Source of the DNA: Knoellia aerolata DSM 18566
GTDB taxonomy: Bacteria > Actinomycetota > Actinomycetes > Actinomycetales > Dermatophilaceae
Direction of reading: 5' to 3'
DNA: 41,987 nt
Assembly (NCBI RefSeq): GCF_000768695.1
Contig: NZ_AVPL01000030.1
Span: 1 to 41,987, forward strand
Below, piece by piece: positions 25,058-34,286 of the stretch. The translations under genes were made by a program, and so were the position numbers. Numbering within the stretch: the first letter of the stretch is position 1; every line of letters starts with the position of its first letter. The notes under the pieces are model-generated. The model was not told the DNA's origin. It was given only the letters and a program-made list of their open reading frames with translations, and did not search any database.

Positions 25058-25342
25058 ATGTCTGCTCCGTTCATCGACATCAAGCCAAACACCAGCGGGC
25101 TTCCCGGACTCGACGCGCTTGAGACGATCGTCGGCGGCCTGCTCGCGTTCGGACTCGTTGCGGCTGTTGCCGGCATCGCCCTGTCAGCGGTTGCCTGGGC
25201 CATCGGTAGCCACTCTTCCAACCCGCACGTCGCCGGCAAGGGCAAGTCCGGCGTCCTCGTCGCTGCGGGTGCGGCGATGTTGCTCGGCGCCGCCAGCACG
25301 CTGGTCACCTTCTTCAACAACGCTGGCGCCGGGATCAGGTGA
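25058..25342 (+). CDS. DUF6112 protein, VirB2/pilin-like T4SS subunit
   Basis: 94 residues: an N-terminal SAPFIDIKPNTSGLPGL, a first membrane helix at about 22-50 (VGGLLAFGLVAAVAGIALSA), a short basic loop (HVAGKGKSG) and a second helix at about 65-86. This two-helix form is typical of VirB2/TrbC-like channel or pilin subunits, and the sequence matches the DUF6112 family of actinobacterial elements. The stop overlaps the next ATG by one base. Confidence 0.87.
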   Translation: MSAPFIDIKPNTSGLPGLDALETIVGGLLAFGLVAAVAGIALSAVAWAIGSHSSNPHVAGKGKSGVLVAAGAAMLLGAASTLVTFFNNAGAGIR

Positions 25343-26124
25343 TGCGGGCGCCTCGCCTGCCACGTGGCGCTGCTTTCGTGGCGCTGCTCGTGGTTGTCCT
25401 CGGTGCGATGTTCGGCGCTGCCGCCCACTTCGGTGGCGCGAGCGATCGTCCTCCCCCGGCCGCACCCCATCAGTCGGCGCCCGATGCCCGCGTCCCCAGC
25501 GCCGTGCCGAGCCTGCCAGACGGAACCACGGACGTGGCGCTTCAGGAGGGGCTCGCGAGGATCGCGTCGACCCCGCGCTACGAGGCGAAGTCGACGACCC
25601 CTCGCATCACTGGCGCGGCAACCGAGCAGGCCGATCTCTACTCCAATGAGTTTGTCCGTCGCCTTCTGTCACGCGACTACACGAAGGTCACGCGCGACTC
25701 GCACCTCGCCTGGGTCCAGGCCGAGTCCGCCGCCACGACCGAACCCTTGGTGATTGGCCTGGTGCCCAAGTCCGCGCGCGATCGGTTCGCCGTCTGGTCC
25801 GTGACCGACGCGACGGCCGGTCCGGCACCCGTCCCGTCTCAGACGGAGTGGACCCAACTGGCGAGTCGGCACACGGTCGACGTCGCGGAAGTCGAGCGCG
25901 TCCAGCAGCCCACCGTGTGGACGAATGCCGTCGCCAGCGGACGCATCACCGATCCCGGCGTCACGGCCCGCGAGGTCTCCGCGATGGTGACCCGCACCTC
26001 CGCTGCTGGCACGCAGCGGTTCAGCGTCGCGGTCAGCCTCAACCTCGAAGGACCACCAGTGCGGACGGCATTCGGCGTCGTCGGCGTCATCACCTTCACC
26101 TCGATCCCGGTGGGTCCGTCATGA
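25342..26124 (+). CDS. conjugal transfer protein with N-terminal anchor
   Basis: 260 residues: one membrane helix (about 8-30), a Pro/Ala linker, then a soluble domain ending in beta-rich VRTAFGVVGVITFTSIPVG. The size, topology and position between VirB2-like and VirB6-like genes suggest a VirB8/TcpC-type channel component, but no diagnostic motif is visible. TGATG coupling upstream and ATGA overlap downstream place it firmly in the operon. GTG at 25339 is an alternative start. Confidence 0.7.
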   Translation: MRAPRLPRGAAFVALLVVVLGAMFGAAAHFGGASDRPPPAAPHQSAPDARVPSAVPSLPDGTTDVALQEGLARIASTPRYEAKSTTPRITGAATEQADLYSNEFVRRLLSRDYTKVTRDSHLAWVQAESAATTEPLVIGLVPKSARDRFAVWSVTDATAGPAPVPSQTEWTQLASRHTVDVAEVERVQQPTVWTNAVASGRITDPGVTAREVSAMVTRTSAAGTQRFSVAVSLNLEGPPVRTAFGVVGVITFTSIPVGPS

Positions 26125-27440
26125 GCTGCGAGGGTCCGAACAAGCTCAACCCGCTCTGCCTGATCCAGGGCTCGGTGAACGACGCCGCTGCAGGGGCCGC
26201 GACGTCCGCGTTCTCCCACATCGCCGGATACTTCGGTGAAGCATCGGTCAAGGCCACGACGTGGTTGTGGGAGCAGATCGACGAGGCGACCACCCTCGAT
26301 CTCACCTCGCCGAATCTGCTGCGCGAGATGGCAATCACGGGAGCGATCGCCGCTGTGCTCTGCGTAGGCCTGTTCGCCATCCAGCTGATCCGTGCAGTCC
26401 TGCGCCAAGAACCCGGCGGCCTCCAACGCGCCCTATCGGGTCTCGTCACGGCCACCCTGGGAACTGCGTTGGCCCTCGCGGCCACCCGAGTCCTCCTTGC
26501 CGCGGTCGACGCGCTCAGCGCCGGTGTCGTCCAGGCCACCATGGACACCAACGTCGCTGGTCTGGGGGCCAAGCTCACCGTCGCTCGGCTCACCTCCCAA
26601 TCAAATCCAGCTGTGGTGTTGCTGCTCTCCCTCGTGACGCTCGCGGCCGTCGTGATCGTGTGGGCGGCCATGTTGGCGCGCAAGCTCATGCTGCTGGTCG
26701 CTGCCGTACTGGCTCCGATCGCCTTCGCAGGCGCTGCCGCTGACTTCTCTCGCGCGTGGGTGCGGCGCTGGATCGAGTTCGTCGTCGCGATGATCGCGTC
26801 CAAACTCCTGCTCGTCCTCATCCTGTCCATCGGCGTGTTCGTCCTCGAGGGAGCCGGGCAGGCCGGCGACGGCGCGACCCAGCAAGCCACCCAACTCATT
26901 GGCGGCTCGTTGGTGCTGCTCATGGGTGGCCTCGCACCCTGGGTCTCGATCAAGATGTTTAGCTTCGCCGGGGAGTCCATCCATGCGGCGCACGCGGCGG
27001 CATCCCAGACCGGCACCGGTGCTCGCAGCGTCGCCGCGGCCCCTCAGAAGGTGGCGGCGATTCGAGCAACAGGTCGGGCGCTCCTGCCGGCCATGGCTGC
27101 AACTGGTGGCGCCGGGGCCGCCGCAGGACTGGCAGCGGGAGGTCGGCAGATGGCCCAACGGCGCCCCGGCCCACTCGAGAACGCCCCCCACCCCGGCCAC
27201 CAACAGGCCGCCCACGGCCGGGGACCCTCCAACCGCTCGGCTGGGGCCGTCGAGTCTCGCGGTCCAGCCGCAGCCTCGGCCGCGACAAACGCGACGACCC
27301 CAGCCGAGTTCACCCTCAGGGAACCTCCGCGAGGTGGAGCTTCCGGAAGTGGCCCGCCCACCCACACGACACCCCCAGCGTCCGGGCCACAACCCACTTC
27401 GCCTTCACAAGGTCCGCACCAGCCGCCGCAGAAGAACTGA
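26121..27440 (+). CDS. VirB6/TrbL-like conjugal transfer membrane protein
   Basis: 439 residues. After an N-terminal amphipathic part, five or six membrane segments lie between about 75 and 290 (including MAITGAIAAVLCVGLFAI, AVVLLLSLVTLAAVVIVWAA and LLVLILSIGVFVL), the VirB6/TrbL signature, with a conserved-looking WVRRWIEFVVAMIASK loop. The last 130 residues are Pro/Ala/Gly-rich and disordered. It would form the inner-membrane channel. ATGA overlaps the preceding gene. Confidence 0.83.
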   Translation: MSCEGPNKLNPLCLIQGSVNDAAAGAATSAFSHIAGYFGEASVKATTWLWEQIDEATTLDLTSPNLLREMAITGAIAAVLCVGLFAIQLIRAVLRQEPGGLQRALSGLVTATLGTALALAATRVLLAAVDALSAGVVQATMDTNVAGLGAKLTVARLTSQSNPAVVLLLSLVTLAAVVIVWAAMLARKLMLLVAAVLAPIAFAGAAADFSRAWVRRWIEFVVAMIASKLLLVLILSIGVFVLEGAGQAGDGATQQATQLIGGSLVLLMGGLAPWVSIKMFSFAGESIHAAHAAASQTGTGARSVAAAPQKVAAIRATGRALLPAMAATGGAGAAAGLAAGGRQMAQRRPGPLENAPHPGHQQAAHGRGPSNRSAGAVESRGPAAASAATNATTPAEFTLREPPRGGASGSGPPTHTTPPASGPQPTSPSQGPHQPPQKN

Positions 27441-27455
27441 TCAGGAGGCCTCGTC

Positions 27456-28904
27456 ATGACCGACACCACATCCACGGCTCCCGCGATCCGCTTCGCGCGG
27501 CTGCCTCGCCGAGGGGTCCTCCTCGGCTTCTCGGCGCTGCGACTCGCCTCGCTGGGCTTCGCGGTCGCCATTCTTGTCCCGGCCCTGTTCGTAGGCGGGA
27601 GCCGAAGCGCCGCTCTCACCTCACCCCTTTGGGGAAGCGCCATCGCGGCAGCGTTCGTCCCATGGCGCGGCACGCCGCTGATCGAGTGGGTGCCCACCGC
27701 CCTCCACTACGCCTGGCGCGCAGCAACGAGGCAGACCCGCTTCCGCGCGCGGCCCGACCGGCCGCGGCCTGCAGGCACACTCGCGCTGCCGGGGGACGCG
27801 GCAGCCCTGCGCTTCCTCGTCGACCCCGACACCGGTGCCGCGATGCTGCACGATCCACACGCGCAGACCCTCACCGCGATCGCTCTGCTCAGGCACCCGT
27901 CGTTCGTGCTCCAGTCGCCGGACGAGCAGGCTCGCCGGGTCCATGGCTGGTCGCGCACCCTCGCCCACCTCGCCGCGACAGGCAGCGGCACGCGGGTCCA
28001 GATCCTCGAGGTCACGCTCCCAGACGCCGGACGCGGCATCACCGGCTGGTGGGAGACCCACGCCAGTGGGGACAGCGGCGCGTGGGTGGTCCGGCAGTAC
28101 GAAGAGCTCATGACGACCGTTGTCCCGGCGGCCTCGGCCCATCGGACCCTCGCTGCTCTTTCGCTGGACCTGCGCAAGGCGCGACCGCTGCTTCGCCAGT
28201 CCGGTCGCGGCCTTGCCGGAGCGGCCGCCTTCCTCAAGCAGGAAATGACGTTGTTCCAGGCCAGCCTGAGAGCGGCCGAGATCCAAGTTCCCTGGTGGCT
28301 CGGTGAAGAGGACGTTGCCGCGACCCTGCGCACCGCCTACGACCCCGGCTTCGGCGCCACCGAGCAGGCCACCGCCAAGCTCGACACGGCCGGTCCCGTC
28401 GCGGTCGAGGAGCACTGGGGCCACCTCCAGCACGACACCGGCCACTCCGCGGTCCTGTGGGTGAGCGAGTGGCCCCGTGTCGCCGCTCCCCCGTTCTTCC
28501 TGCACTCCCTCGTCTTCCAGCCAGGGATCCGCAAGACGATCTCGATGACCTACGAGCCGATCCCGGCCGACGAAGCAATCCGCGACATCCGACGCGCCAA
28601 GGTCGAGTACGCCACTGACGCCGCCCAGAAGGCCAGGCTCGGTGTCATCGCCGACCTGTCCGATTCAGTCGAGGCCTCCGACGTCGTCGATCGTGAACGG
28701 GCTCTCATCTCGGGCCACGCCGACGTCCGGTTCACCGGTCTCGTCGCCGTGACCGCCGGCTCACTCGAGGAACTTGAGGCCTCGGTCGCCGAGATCGCCC
28801 GCGCCGCAATCCAGTCAGGCTGCGAAACCCGCAGGCTCTACGGCCAGCAGGCCCGCGCCTTTACCGCTGCCGCGCTCCCCCTCGGACGGAAGGTCTCCCG
28901 ATGA
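27456..28904 (+). CDS. SCO6880-family T4SS protein
   Basis: 482 residues of the SCO6880 family found in actinobacterial conjugation operons. The N-terminus has LPRRGVLLGFSALRLASLGFA and two membrane helices (about 20-45 and 50-70), like PrgI fused to the N-terminal domain of VirB4. The soluble part contains RVHGWSRTLAHL and WWLGEEDVAATLRTAYDP. It lacks a Walker A; the ATPase part is encoded by the next gene, with ATGA overlap. AGGAGG precedes the start. Confidence 0.88.
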   Translation: MTDTTSTAPAIRFARLPRRGVLLGFSALRLASLGFAVAILVPALFVGGSRSAALTSPLWGSAIAAAFVPWRGTPLIEWVPTALHYAWRAATRQTRFRARPDRPRPAGTLALPGDAAALRFLVDPDTGAAMLHDPHAQTLTAIALLRHPSFVLQSPDEQARRVHGWSRTLAHLAATGSGTRVQILEVTLPDAGRGITGWWETHASGDSGAWVVRQYEELMTTVVPAASAHRTLAALSLDLRKARPLLRQSGRGLAGAAAFLKQEMTLFQASLRAAEIQVPWWLGEEDVAATLRTAYDPGFGATEQATAKLDTAGPVAVEEHWGHLQHDTGHSAVLWVSEWPRVAAPPFFLHSLVFQPGIRKTISMTYEPIPADEAIRDIRRAKVEYATDAAQKARLGVIADLSDSVEASDVVDRERALISGHADVRFTGLVAVTAGSLEELEASVAEIARAAIQSGCETRRLYGQQARAFTAAALPLGRKVSR

Positions 28905-30364
28905 CCCGCCGGACCGATACCACCTTCTTCAGTGCGTCCGGGAAACGACGCCGTATGCCTTCCGTCCGGCCCACCGTTTCAGCTCTCCGATCGTTCGCTC
29001 ACGTTCCGAATAGCGAAGGTGAGCCGAAGTCGAAGGGTGAGCGGACGGCATACCTGCCCGCCGGAGGCGAGAACGGACCGGAGGCCGGTCGATCACTGCG
29101 ACGACTCCGAGTCCCGGCGCACCGCGCGACCTCGGACGTCGTCGCTGGTGCCTACCCGTTCCTGGCGGAGGCGGGGCTGGGGTCGGAGGGCGCCTACATC
29201 GGTCAGGACGCGTGGTCCGGCGGCGGGTTCTGCTTCGACCCGTGGGTGCTCTACGGCAACGGGGTGCTGACGAACCCGAACTGTCTACTCGCCGGGGTCG
29301 TGGGCAAGGGCAAGTCGTTCCTGGCGAAGTCCATGGCGACGCGCTCGATCGCGGTCGGGCGACGCGTCTACGTGCCCGGCGACCCGAAGGGTGAGTGGAC
29401 CGCCGTCGCGGAAGCCGTGGGAGGGGCGTCGATCCAGCTCGGCGGTGGAACCCGGCACCGGCTCAACCCGCTCGACCCAGGACCGCGCGGGTCCTTGCTC
29501 GATGAGGACGCGTGGCAGCGGGAGGTCGCGCAGCGACGGCGCGTACTCGTCGGATCGCTCTCGGAGTCGGCGCTCGGGCGGCCGCTGCGGGCGGTCGAGC
29601 ACACTGCCCTCGATGCGGCACTGACGTCTGCTGTGTCGTCGAGCGCCACACCCACGCTGCCGATGGTGGTGGACGCGATGCTCACCCCACGACTTGGGCT
29701 GCCGGGCGCGACCGCGCAGGAGCTGGCCCGGGACGGTCGCGAGGTCGGGCACGCCCTGCGACGTCTCGTGTCCGGTGACCTGGCCGGGCTGTTCGACGGT
29801 CCCTCGACGGTGTCTCTCGATCCTGCCTTGCCGATGGTGACGCTCGACCTGTCGCGCGTGCACGGTTCGGACCAGCTGATGGCAATGCTGATGACCTGCG
29901 CGTCGGCGTGGATGGAGTCGGCCCTGGCCGACCCAGCCGGCGGTCAGCGGTGGGTGATCTATGACGAAGCGTGGAGGCTCATGCGCCAGCCCGCGTTGCT
30001 CGCTCGGATGCAGTCGCAGTGGAAGTTGTCGCGTGGACTGGGGATCGCGAATCTGCTTGTCGTGCATCGCCTTTCGGATCTCGACGCGGTGGGGGATGCC
30101 GGATCCGAGGCGCGAGCGTTGGCACGGGGTCTGCTGGGTGACTGCTCGACCAAGATTGTGTACCAGCAGGAGGTCAGCGAGGCTCGGCATGCAGCCGAGC
30201 AGTTGGGCCTGACCACTGCCGAACGGGATCAGCTTCCGGATCTGCAGCAGGGTGAAGGGCTTTGGCGGGTTGGCGGCCGGGCTTTCGTGGTCAGGCACCT
30301 TGCGACCGACGCCGAGAGATCCGTCTTCGACACCAGCCAGCGGATGACGTCGACAGTCAGCTGA
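28901..30364 (+). CDS. VirB4-like T4SS ATPase
   Basis: 487 residues. Walker A is GVVGKGKS (132-139), preceded by FCFDPWVLYGNG, and Walker B is WVIYDEAWRLM. A VYVPGDPKGEW segment and a C-terminal QGEGLWRVGGRAFVV are as in VirB4/TraC-type ATPases. Together with the SCO6880 protein it makes a split VirB4 that powers pilus and channel assembly. The first 75 residues are basic and disordered. Confidence 0.88.
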   Translation: MTRRTDTTFFSASGKRRRMPSVRPTVSALRSFAHVPNSEGEPKSKGERTAYLPAGGENGPEAGRSLRRLRVPAHRATSDVVAGAYPFLAEAGLGSEGAYIGQDAWSGGGFCFDPWVLYGNGVLTNPNCLLAGVVGKGKSFLAKSMATRSIAVGRRVYVPGDPKGEWTAVAEAVGGASIQLGGGTRHRLNPLDPGPRGSLLDEDAWQREVAQRRRVLVGSLSESALGRPLRAVEHTALDAALTSAVSSSATPTLPMVVDAMLTPRLGLPGATAQELARDGREVGHALRRLVSGDLAGLFDGPSTVSLDPALPMVTLDLSRVHGSDQLMAMLMTCASAWMESALADPAGGQRWVIYDEAWRLMRQPALLARMQSQWKLSRGLGIANLLVVHRLSDLDAVGDAGSEARALARGLLGDCSTKIVYQQEVSEARHAAEQLGLTTAERDQLPDLQQGEGLWRVGGRAFVVRHLATDAERSVFDTSQRMTSTVS

Positions 30365-30426
30365 GAGGCTGTGCGGGGGACCCGACTCCACGTACGGGTG
30401 TCGCTGCCCGCGCCTATGGTCGTCGT

Positions 30427-31302
30427 ATGACCCAGGTGCTCAGCTACGACGGACACGAGGTGAGCCTTGACGCGCTGTATGCACGCATGTGGGCCCTCGG
30501 TGTCGACGATCGCGGCGATGGCACACGTCTGTACAGTCCGCGGCCCGGCACCGGCGAGGCGCTGAAGTGGCTCATCGCTGACTTGGCGGGCATTCCAACT
30601 CAGACGGGCAAGGCGACGCCGACGCTTCACCGCCTCCGTCAGCTCGCCCATCGAGCCCTCCTCGACAACGGGTGGGCAGAGCGGATCTCGCAGACATCGT
30701 TCCGATTGCTGTCTGCTCCGACCTCCGACGCCAACGCTGCACCCGCCAGCGAGCCCGCGTCGGATCCCGACGACTCGGGGCAAGCGATCGATGGTGTGGC
30801 TGTGGAGTCGGTCAGCGACGACGACTCCACACGTCTGCGGTTGGGAGGGCTGACCTGGAGCGATTGGGTCCCACTCGCTACCGCAGCTGCCCAAGCCGCA
30901 ACTTCCCCGGGCATCTATGCCTTTAGGAGCGAGGGTCAGATCGTCTACGTCGGCATGGCCGGCGAACGACGTGGCTCGGGCGTTCGCGGCCGCCTTCGCG
31001 TCTACGCACGAGGTCGCGGCGCCGTGTCAGGGTTCGGCGAGGCGGCCCTCGACCGCGCTTTGGCTGACCCGGACTGGCTGGCGGGCCGCCTGGATAACCT
31101 CAACACCAACGGACCTAAACGAACGAAGGACTGGGCCATCGCAGCGCTGAACCGGGTCCCGTTCGATGTCTGCTGGTCGGCCGCCGAGTCCGCTGGTCAA
31201 GCCCGCGACTGGGAGACCGGCGTTCTCGAAGAGTTGGAAGACCTCGAGCTCTGGAACCGCGCTCGACCCAAGCCGCGAGGTGGAATTTCCATCGACAGCT
31301 GA
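30427..31302 (+). CDS. GIY-YIG nuclease-domain protein
   Basis: 291 residues. The N-terminal 95 residues (SYDGHEVSLDALYARMW...LHRLRQLAHRALLDNGW) look like a helical DNA-binding or regulatory domain. An acidic linker (98-135) leads to a GIY-YIG nuclease domain with PGIYAF (161-166), IVYVGMAG (172-179) and Arg-rich VRGRLRVY. It lies between the VirB4-like and VirD4 genes on the same strand but 62 nt after the stop with a poor ribosome site, so it looks like an insertion. It may be a restriction-type defence, homing or anti-competitor nuclease. Confidence 0.8.
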   Translation: MTQVLSYDGHEVSLDALYARMWALGVDDRGDGTRLYSPRPGTGEALKWLIADLAGIPTQTGKATPTLHRLRQLAHRALLDNGWAERISQTSFRLLSAPTSDANAAPASEPASDPDDSGQAIDGVAVESVSDDDSTRLRLGGLTWSDWVPLATAAAQAATSPGIYAFRSEGQIVYVGMAGERRGSGVRGRLRVYARGRGAVSGFGEAALDRALADPDWLAGRLDNLNTNGPKRTKDWAIAALNRVPFDVCWSAAESAGQARDWETGVLEELEDLELWNRARPKPRGGISIDS

Positions 31303-31370
31303 GCTGATTGGCGTGCACGGTGCCCCCGCCCTCTCGTTTCCCGAGTGCATGGAAAACGGGAGGGATCAGC

Positions 31371-32945
31371 GTGACGATCACTGAGACTGGGCTGGCATCC
31401 GGTTGGCCAGCGCTGCTTTTCGCGGTCGGCTTCGGGCTCTTGTATCTGGTCGAGCGGAACGGGATCAGATCCGGCGGTCGCGAGCCTCGCCGAAGCCGGC
31501 TCTCTTCCCACGCGGCGCGTCGGAGCGAAGTGCAGCGCGCAGCTGGTGGGCGCCGGCTTCGAACGAGCGCCGCAACGCTGCTCCCGGGCCGTGCTGGGCT
31601 GAGCCTGCGAGACGTCGGCTACCGCATCGGCAGTTCCCGAGGAGTTGCTTGTCATGCCTCAATCGAGGACTCGGTCGTCATCCTCGGGCCACCCCGCTCG
31701 GGCAAGGGTCTGCACTTGGCGATCCCGCTCATCCTAGACGCGCCTGGCGCCGTCGTCACCACCAGCACGCGCCCGGACAACCTCGCGGTCACGCTTCGTT
31801 CGCGTCGGGCGACCGGCCCCGTAGCGGTATTCGACCCGCAAGGCCTCGCAACCGGCATACGGTCCTCAACGCGTTGGTCCCCGATTCGTGGCTGCAGGGA
31901 TCCGCACGTCGCGATGATCCGCGCGACGGGTCTGACCTCCGGTGGCGCCGACGGCACCACCGACTCCAACTTTTGGCAGACATCTGCCGAGCAGGCCGTT
32001 CGGTGCCTCCTGCACGCTGCGGACCTCGGCGGCCGAACCACTCGCGACCTCTATCGGTGGTCTCTGTCCGCGATTCACGCCAGCGAGGCCGTACACATCC
32101 TCGCCACCCACGAGAGTGCGGCCCACGCGTGGGACCAGGCCTTGGACGGCATTCTCAACGCCGACCCTCGCCAACGTGACTCCGTCTGGGCGATGGTGAC
32201 CATTGCCTTCAACGCGCTCGGCGACCCCACGGTCCTAGATGCACTTTGCCCTGACGCCGGGGAGGACTTCGACCCGGACGCCTTCCTGGCCGCTGAGGGC
32301 ACCCTCTACCTGCTCGGCACCTCCACCGGCGCGACCGCAACCTCCGGCATCGTCGCCGCCTTCATTGAGGACATCGTCGAAGCTGCTCGACGCCGCGCGG
32401 CCAGGTCCCCTGGCGCGCGGCTCGACCCGCCGCTCTCCCTCGTCCTCGACGAAGCAGCGAACTACCCACTCCCCTCCCTGCCCTCGCTCATGTCCGACGG
32501 TGGCGGCACCGGCATCTCCACCATCGTCGTCCTGCAATCTCTGGCCCAGGCTCGCCACGTCTGGAGCGAACACGCGGCCCAAGCCATCTGGGACGCCGCC
32601 ATCGTCAAGATCATCTTGGGCGGCGGGTCGAATGCCCGCGACCTCGACGACCTGTCCCGCCTCATCGGCCAACGAGAGAAGACCACTAGGTCTACGAGTC
32701 GTGGCGCCGACGGCCGCCGTTCCACATCTACTTCCAACAGCAAGGTCCCCATCGTCGAACCCGCCCAGCTGCGCACTCTGCCGTTCGGCACAGCCATCCT
32801 GCTTATGCGCGCCGCTCCTGCTATTGCGCTCACCCTCCATCCATGGACAAAGCGCACTGCCGCGAAACAGCTGACCGCTGACCGCGCCGCCGTCGAGGCC
32901 GAGATTCGCTCGGGCGTCGTTGTCGCGCCGAGTCCAGCGGCATGA
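31371..32945 (+). CDS. VirD4-type coupling protein (TraM recognition domain)
   Basis: 524 residues from GTG at 31371, preceded by GGAGGG at good spacing. One membrane helix (about 11-27), then Walker A GPPRSGKG (106-113) and Walker B LSLVLDEAAN. The C-terminal TraG/TraD-type recognition region has LIGQREKTTRSTSRG. It carries the relaxase-DNA complex to the channel. It has a short N-terminal membrane part compared with classical VirD4 (usually two helices). The next gene overlaps by ATGA. Confidence 0.9.
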   Translation: MTITETGLASGWPALLFAVGFGLLYLVERNGIRSGGREPRRSRLSSHAARRSEVQRAAGGRRLRTSAATLLPGRAGLSLRDVGYRIGSSRGVACHASIEDSVVILGPPRSGKGLHLAIPLILDAPGAVVTTSTRPDNLAVTLRSRRATGPVAVFDPQGLATGIRSSTRWSPIRGCRDPHVAMIRATGLTSGGADGTTDSNFWQTSAEQAVRCLLHAADLGGRTTRDLYRWSLSAIHASEAVHILATHESAAHAWDQALDGILNADPRQRDSVWAMVTIAFNALGDPTVLDALCPDAGEDFDPDAFLAAEGTLYLLGTSTGATATSGIVAAFIEDIVEAARRRAARSPGARLDPPLSLVLDEAANYPLPSLPSLMSDGGGTGISTIVVLQSLAQARHVWSEHAAQAIWDAAIVKIILGGGSNARDLDDLSRLIGQREKTTRSTSRGADGRRSTSTSNSKVPIVEPAQLRTLPFGTAILLMRAAPAIALTLHPWTKRTAAKQLTADRAAVEAEIRSGVVVAPSPAA

Positions 32946-33334
32946 CAACCGACGGTGGTCGGGCCGCGACGGCGCGACTTCCAGCGCAGTCGCCGATGGG
33001 CGGTGGCCCCGTCCACGTGCCGTCGCTCAACGGCAATGAATACGACGCTTTGCTCACCGACCTCCGGCTTTGGGTTGCGGGTCTCGTCTCGAGATTCGCC
33101 CTGGACGTCCGCACCATCCCGCCCTGTTGGGAGCGGCACAACGCAATGGTCGAAACTCTTGCTGCCCTTCGCGACGCCGAACGCGCCTGCTTCGTCGATA
33201 GGCCCCCACCCAGCGCGGGGCTCGATTGGATCAGAGCGGTGCGGGACAGTGTCGTCTACCTCCGCGACCAAGCTGCCGTCACCCGATGCACTGCTCATGA
33301 GCACCGCGACCCGATGAGTCCATTGACCTCGTGA
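32942..33334 (+). CDS. small uncharacterised protein coupled to the VirD4 gene
   Basis: 130 residues overlapping the coupling-protein stop by 4 nt. After a Gly/Pro-rich start, the body LRLWVAGLVSRFALDV...CWERHNAMVETLAALRDAERACF...DWIRAVRDSVVYLRD resembles DUF4913-like proteins of actinobacterial elements, with conserved W, C and H positions; the match is by eye only. It is probably an accessory transfer protein. Confidence 0.6.
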   Translation: MTTDGGRAATARLPAQSPMGGGPVHVPSLNGNEYDALLTDLRLWVAGLVSRFALDVRTIPPCWERHNAMVETLAALRDAERACFVDRPPPSAGLDWIRAVRDSVVYLRDQAAVTRCTAHEHRDPMSPLTS

Positions 33335-33472
33335 TCGACCAAGCAGAAGGATTCCACCGGAAGTCCCCCTGTCATGGCCCGTAAGCAGGCACCCGCATGG
33401 CAGCGCGGTCGTGTAGACGCCACTCGCGACTGTTAGACGATTGTCGGTAGGACCGAATAGACGCAGCGAACG

Positions 33473-34234
33473 TCAGCTCTCCACGAGCCGAGCGCGCGAT
33501 TCGCAGCTGACATGGATCCAGCCCTCTCGCCGGGCTGCGTCCAGCGCTTCCTGTGGTGGCTTGACGGTGAGACCAAGGTCGCGAGCGCGTGCCACGAGTG
33601 CACAGACGACGGCGTCGCATACGTCATCGCTTGAGAAATGAGGAACGAGACCCTCCTCGGCCATCAGGAAGGTGAACTCTCACGGAGCTGAGGCCAGTTC
33701 TGCTTCTTCTTTCCTAGGCTCCAGGCTGACAAGGCAGCAGCCGGGTAGGTCTCGCACAGTGCGCCCTCGAGGCCTGCTCTGTCGATCTTCACGCCATCGC
33801 AGACCAGCTGGGCCTCGATCAGCGCCCACATCGCCGCCGTGGCGCCGAGTAGCTGAAACGAGGCGGGAAGTGGTCGCGTCTTGATCCGACTGTCGTCGGT
33901 GAGCAATCGGTCGGTTCGGCGTTGTGCGACCTCCCTCGTTCGCCAGTGGTCCCAGTCCGCCATCACTGGGCATCGCTCCTGCGGACAGCGGTGCTCTGTG
34001 GCGGTCCGTCATCAACGTCACGAACAGGTCGGGCCAGCCGAACGGCACGTCGACCGCCCAAGTGCTTTCACGGTGATCGGCGACTAACGCAGGAATGTCG
34101 GTGGCTCGCAATGGGAACCGGACGTCCACCACGCGGGCCTCACCCGGAGTTGACCAATCGAGTGCCACGGCCGCGGTCTTGCGCTTGTTCGTTGACAGGT
34201 CGAGTCCCCAAGTCACGTTATGCATGCTCTGCAT
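33473..34234 (-). pseudogene. DUF429 family protein gene, broken by two frameshifts
   Basis: Three fragments in successive frames together match a DUF429 protein (RNase H-like fold, predicted nuclease). The first has WGLDLSTNKRKTAAVA and VDVPFGWPDLFV (from 34234), the second has WRTREVAQRRTDRLL and CETYPAAALSAW (33664-33966), the third has FSSDDVCDAVVCALVARA and REGWIHV (33473-33664). The frame changes near 33970-33990 and 33670-33690. Either the gene is dead or the assembly has two indels. Start candidates are 34234 and 34225. Confidence 0.72.
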
Positions 34235-34286
34235 CCTCGCGCCCCACAGCGAAAACTCGGCGGCGGCTCGCAGCGTGGTCTCTCAT

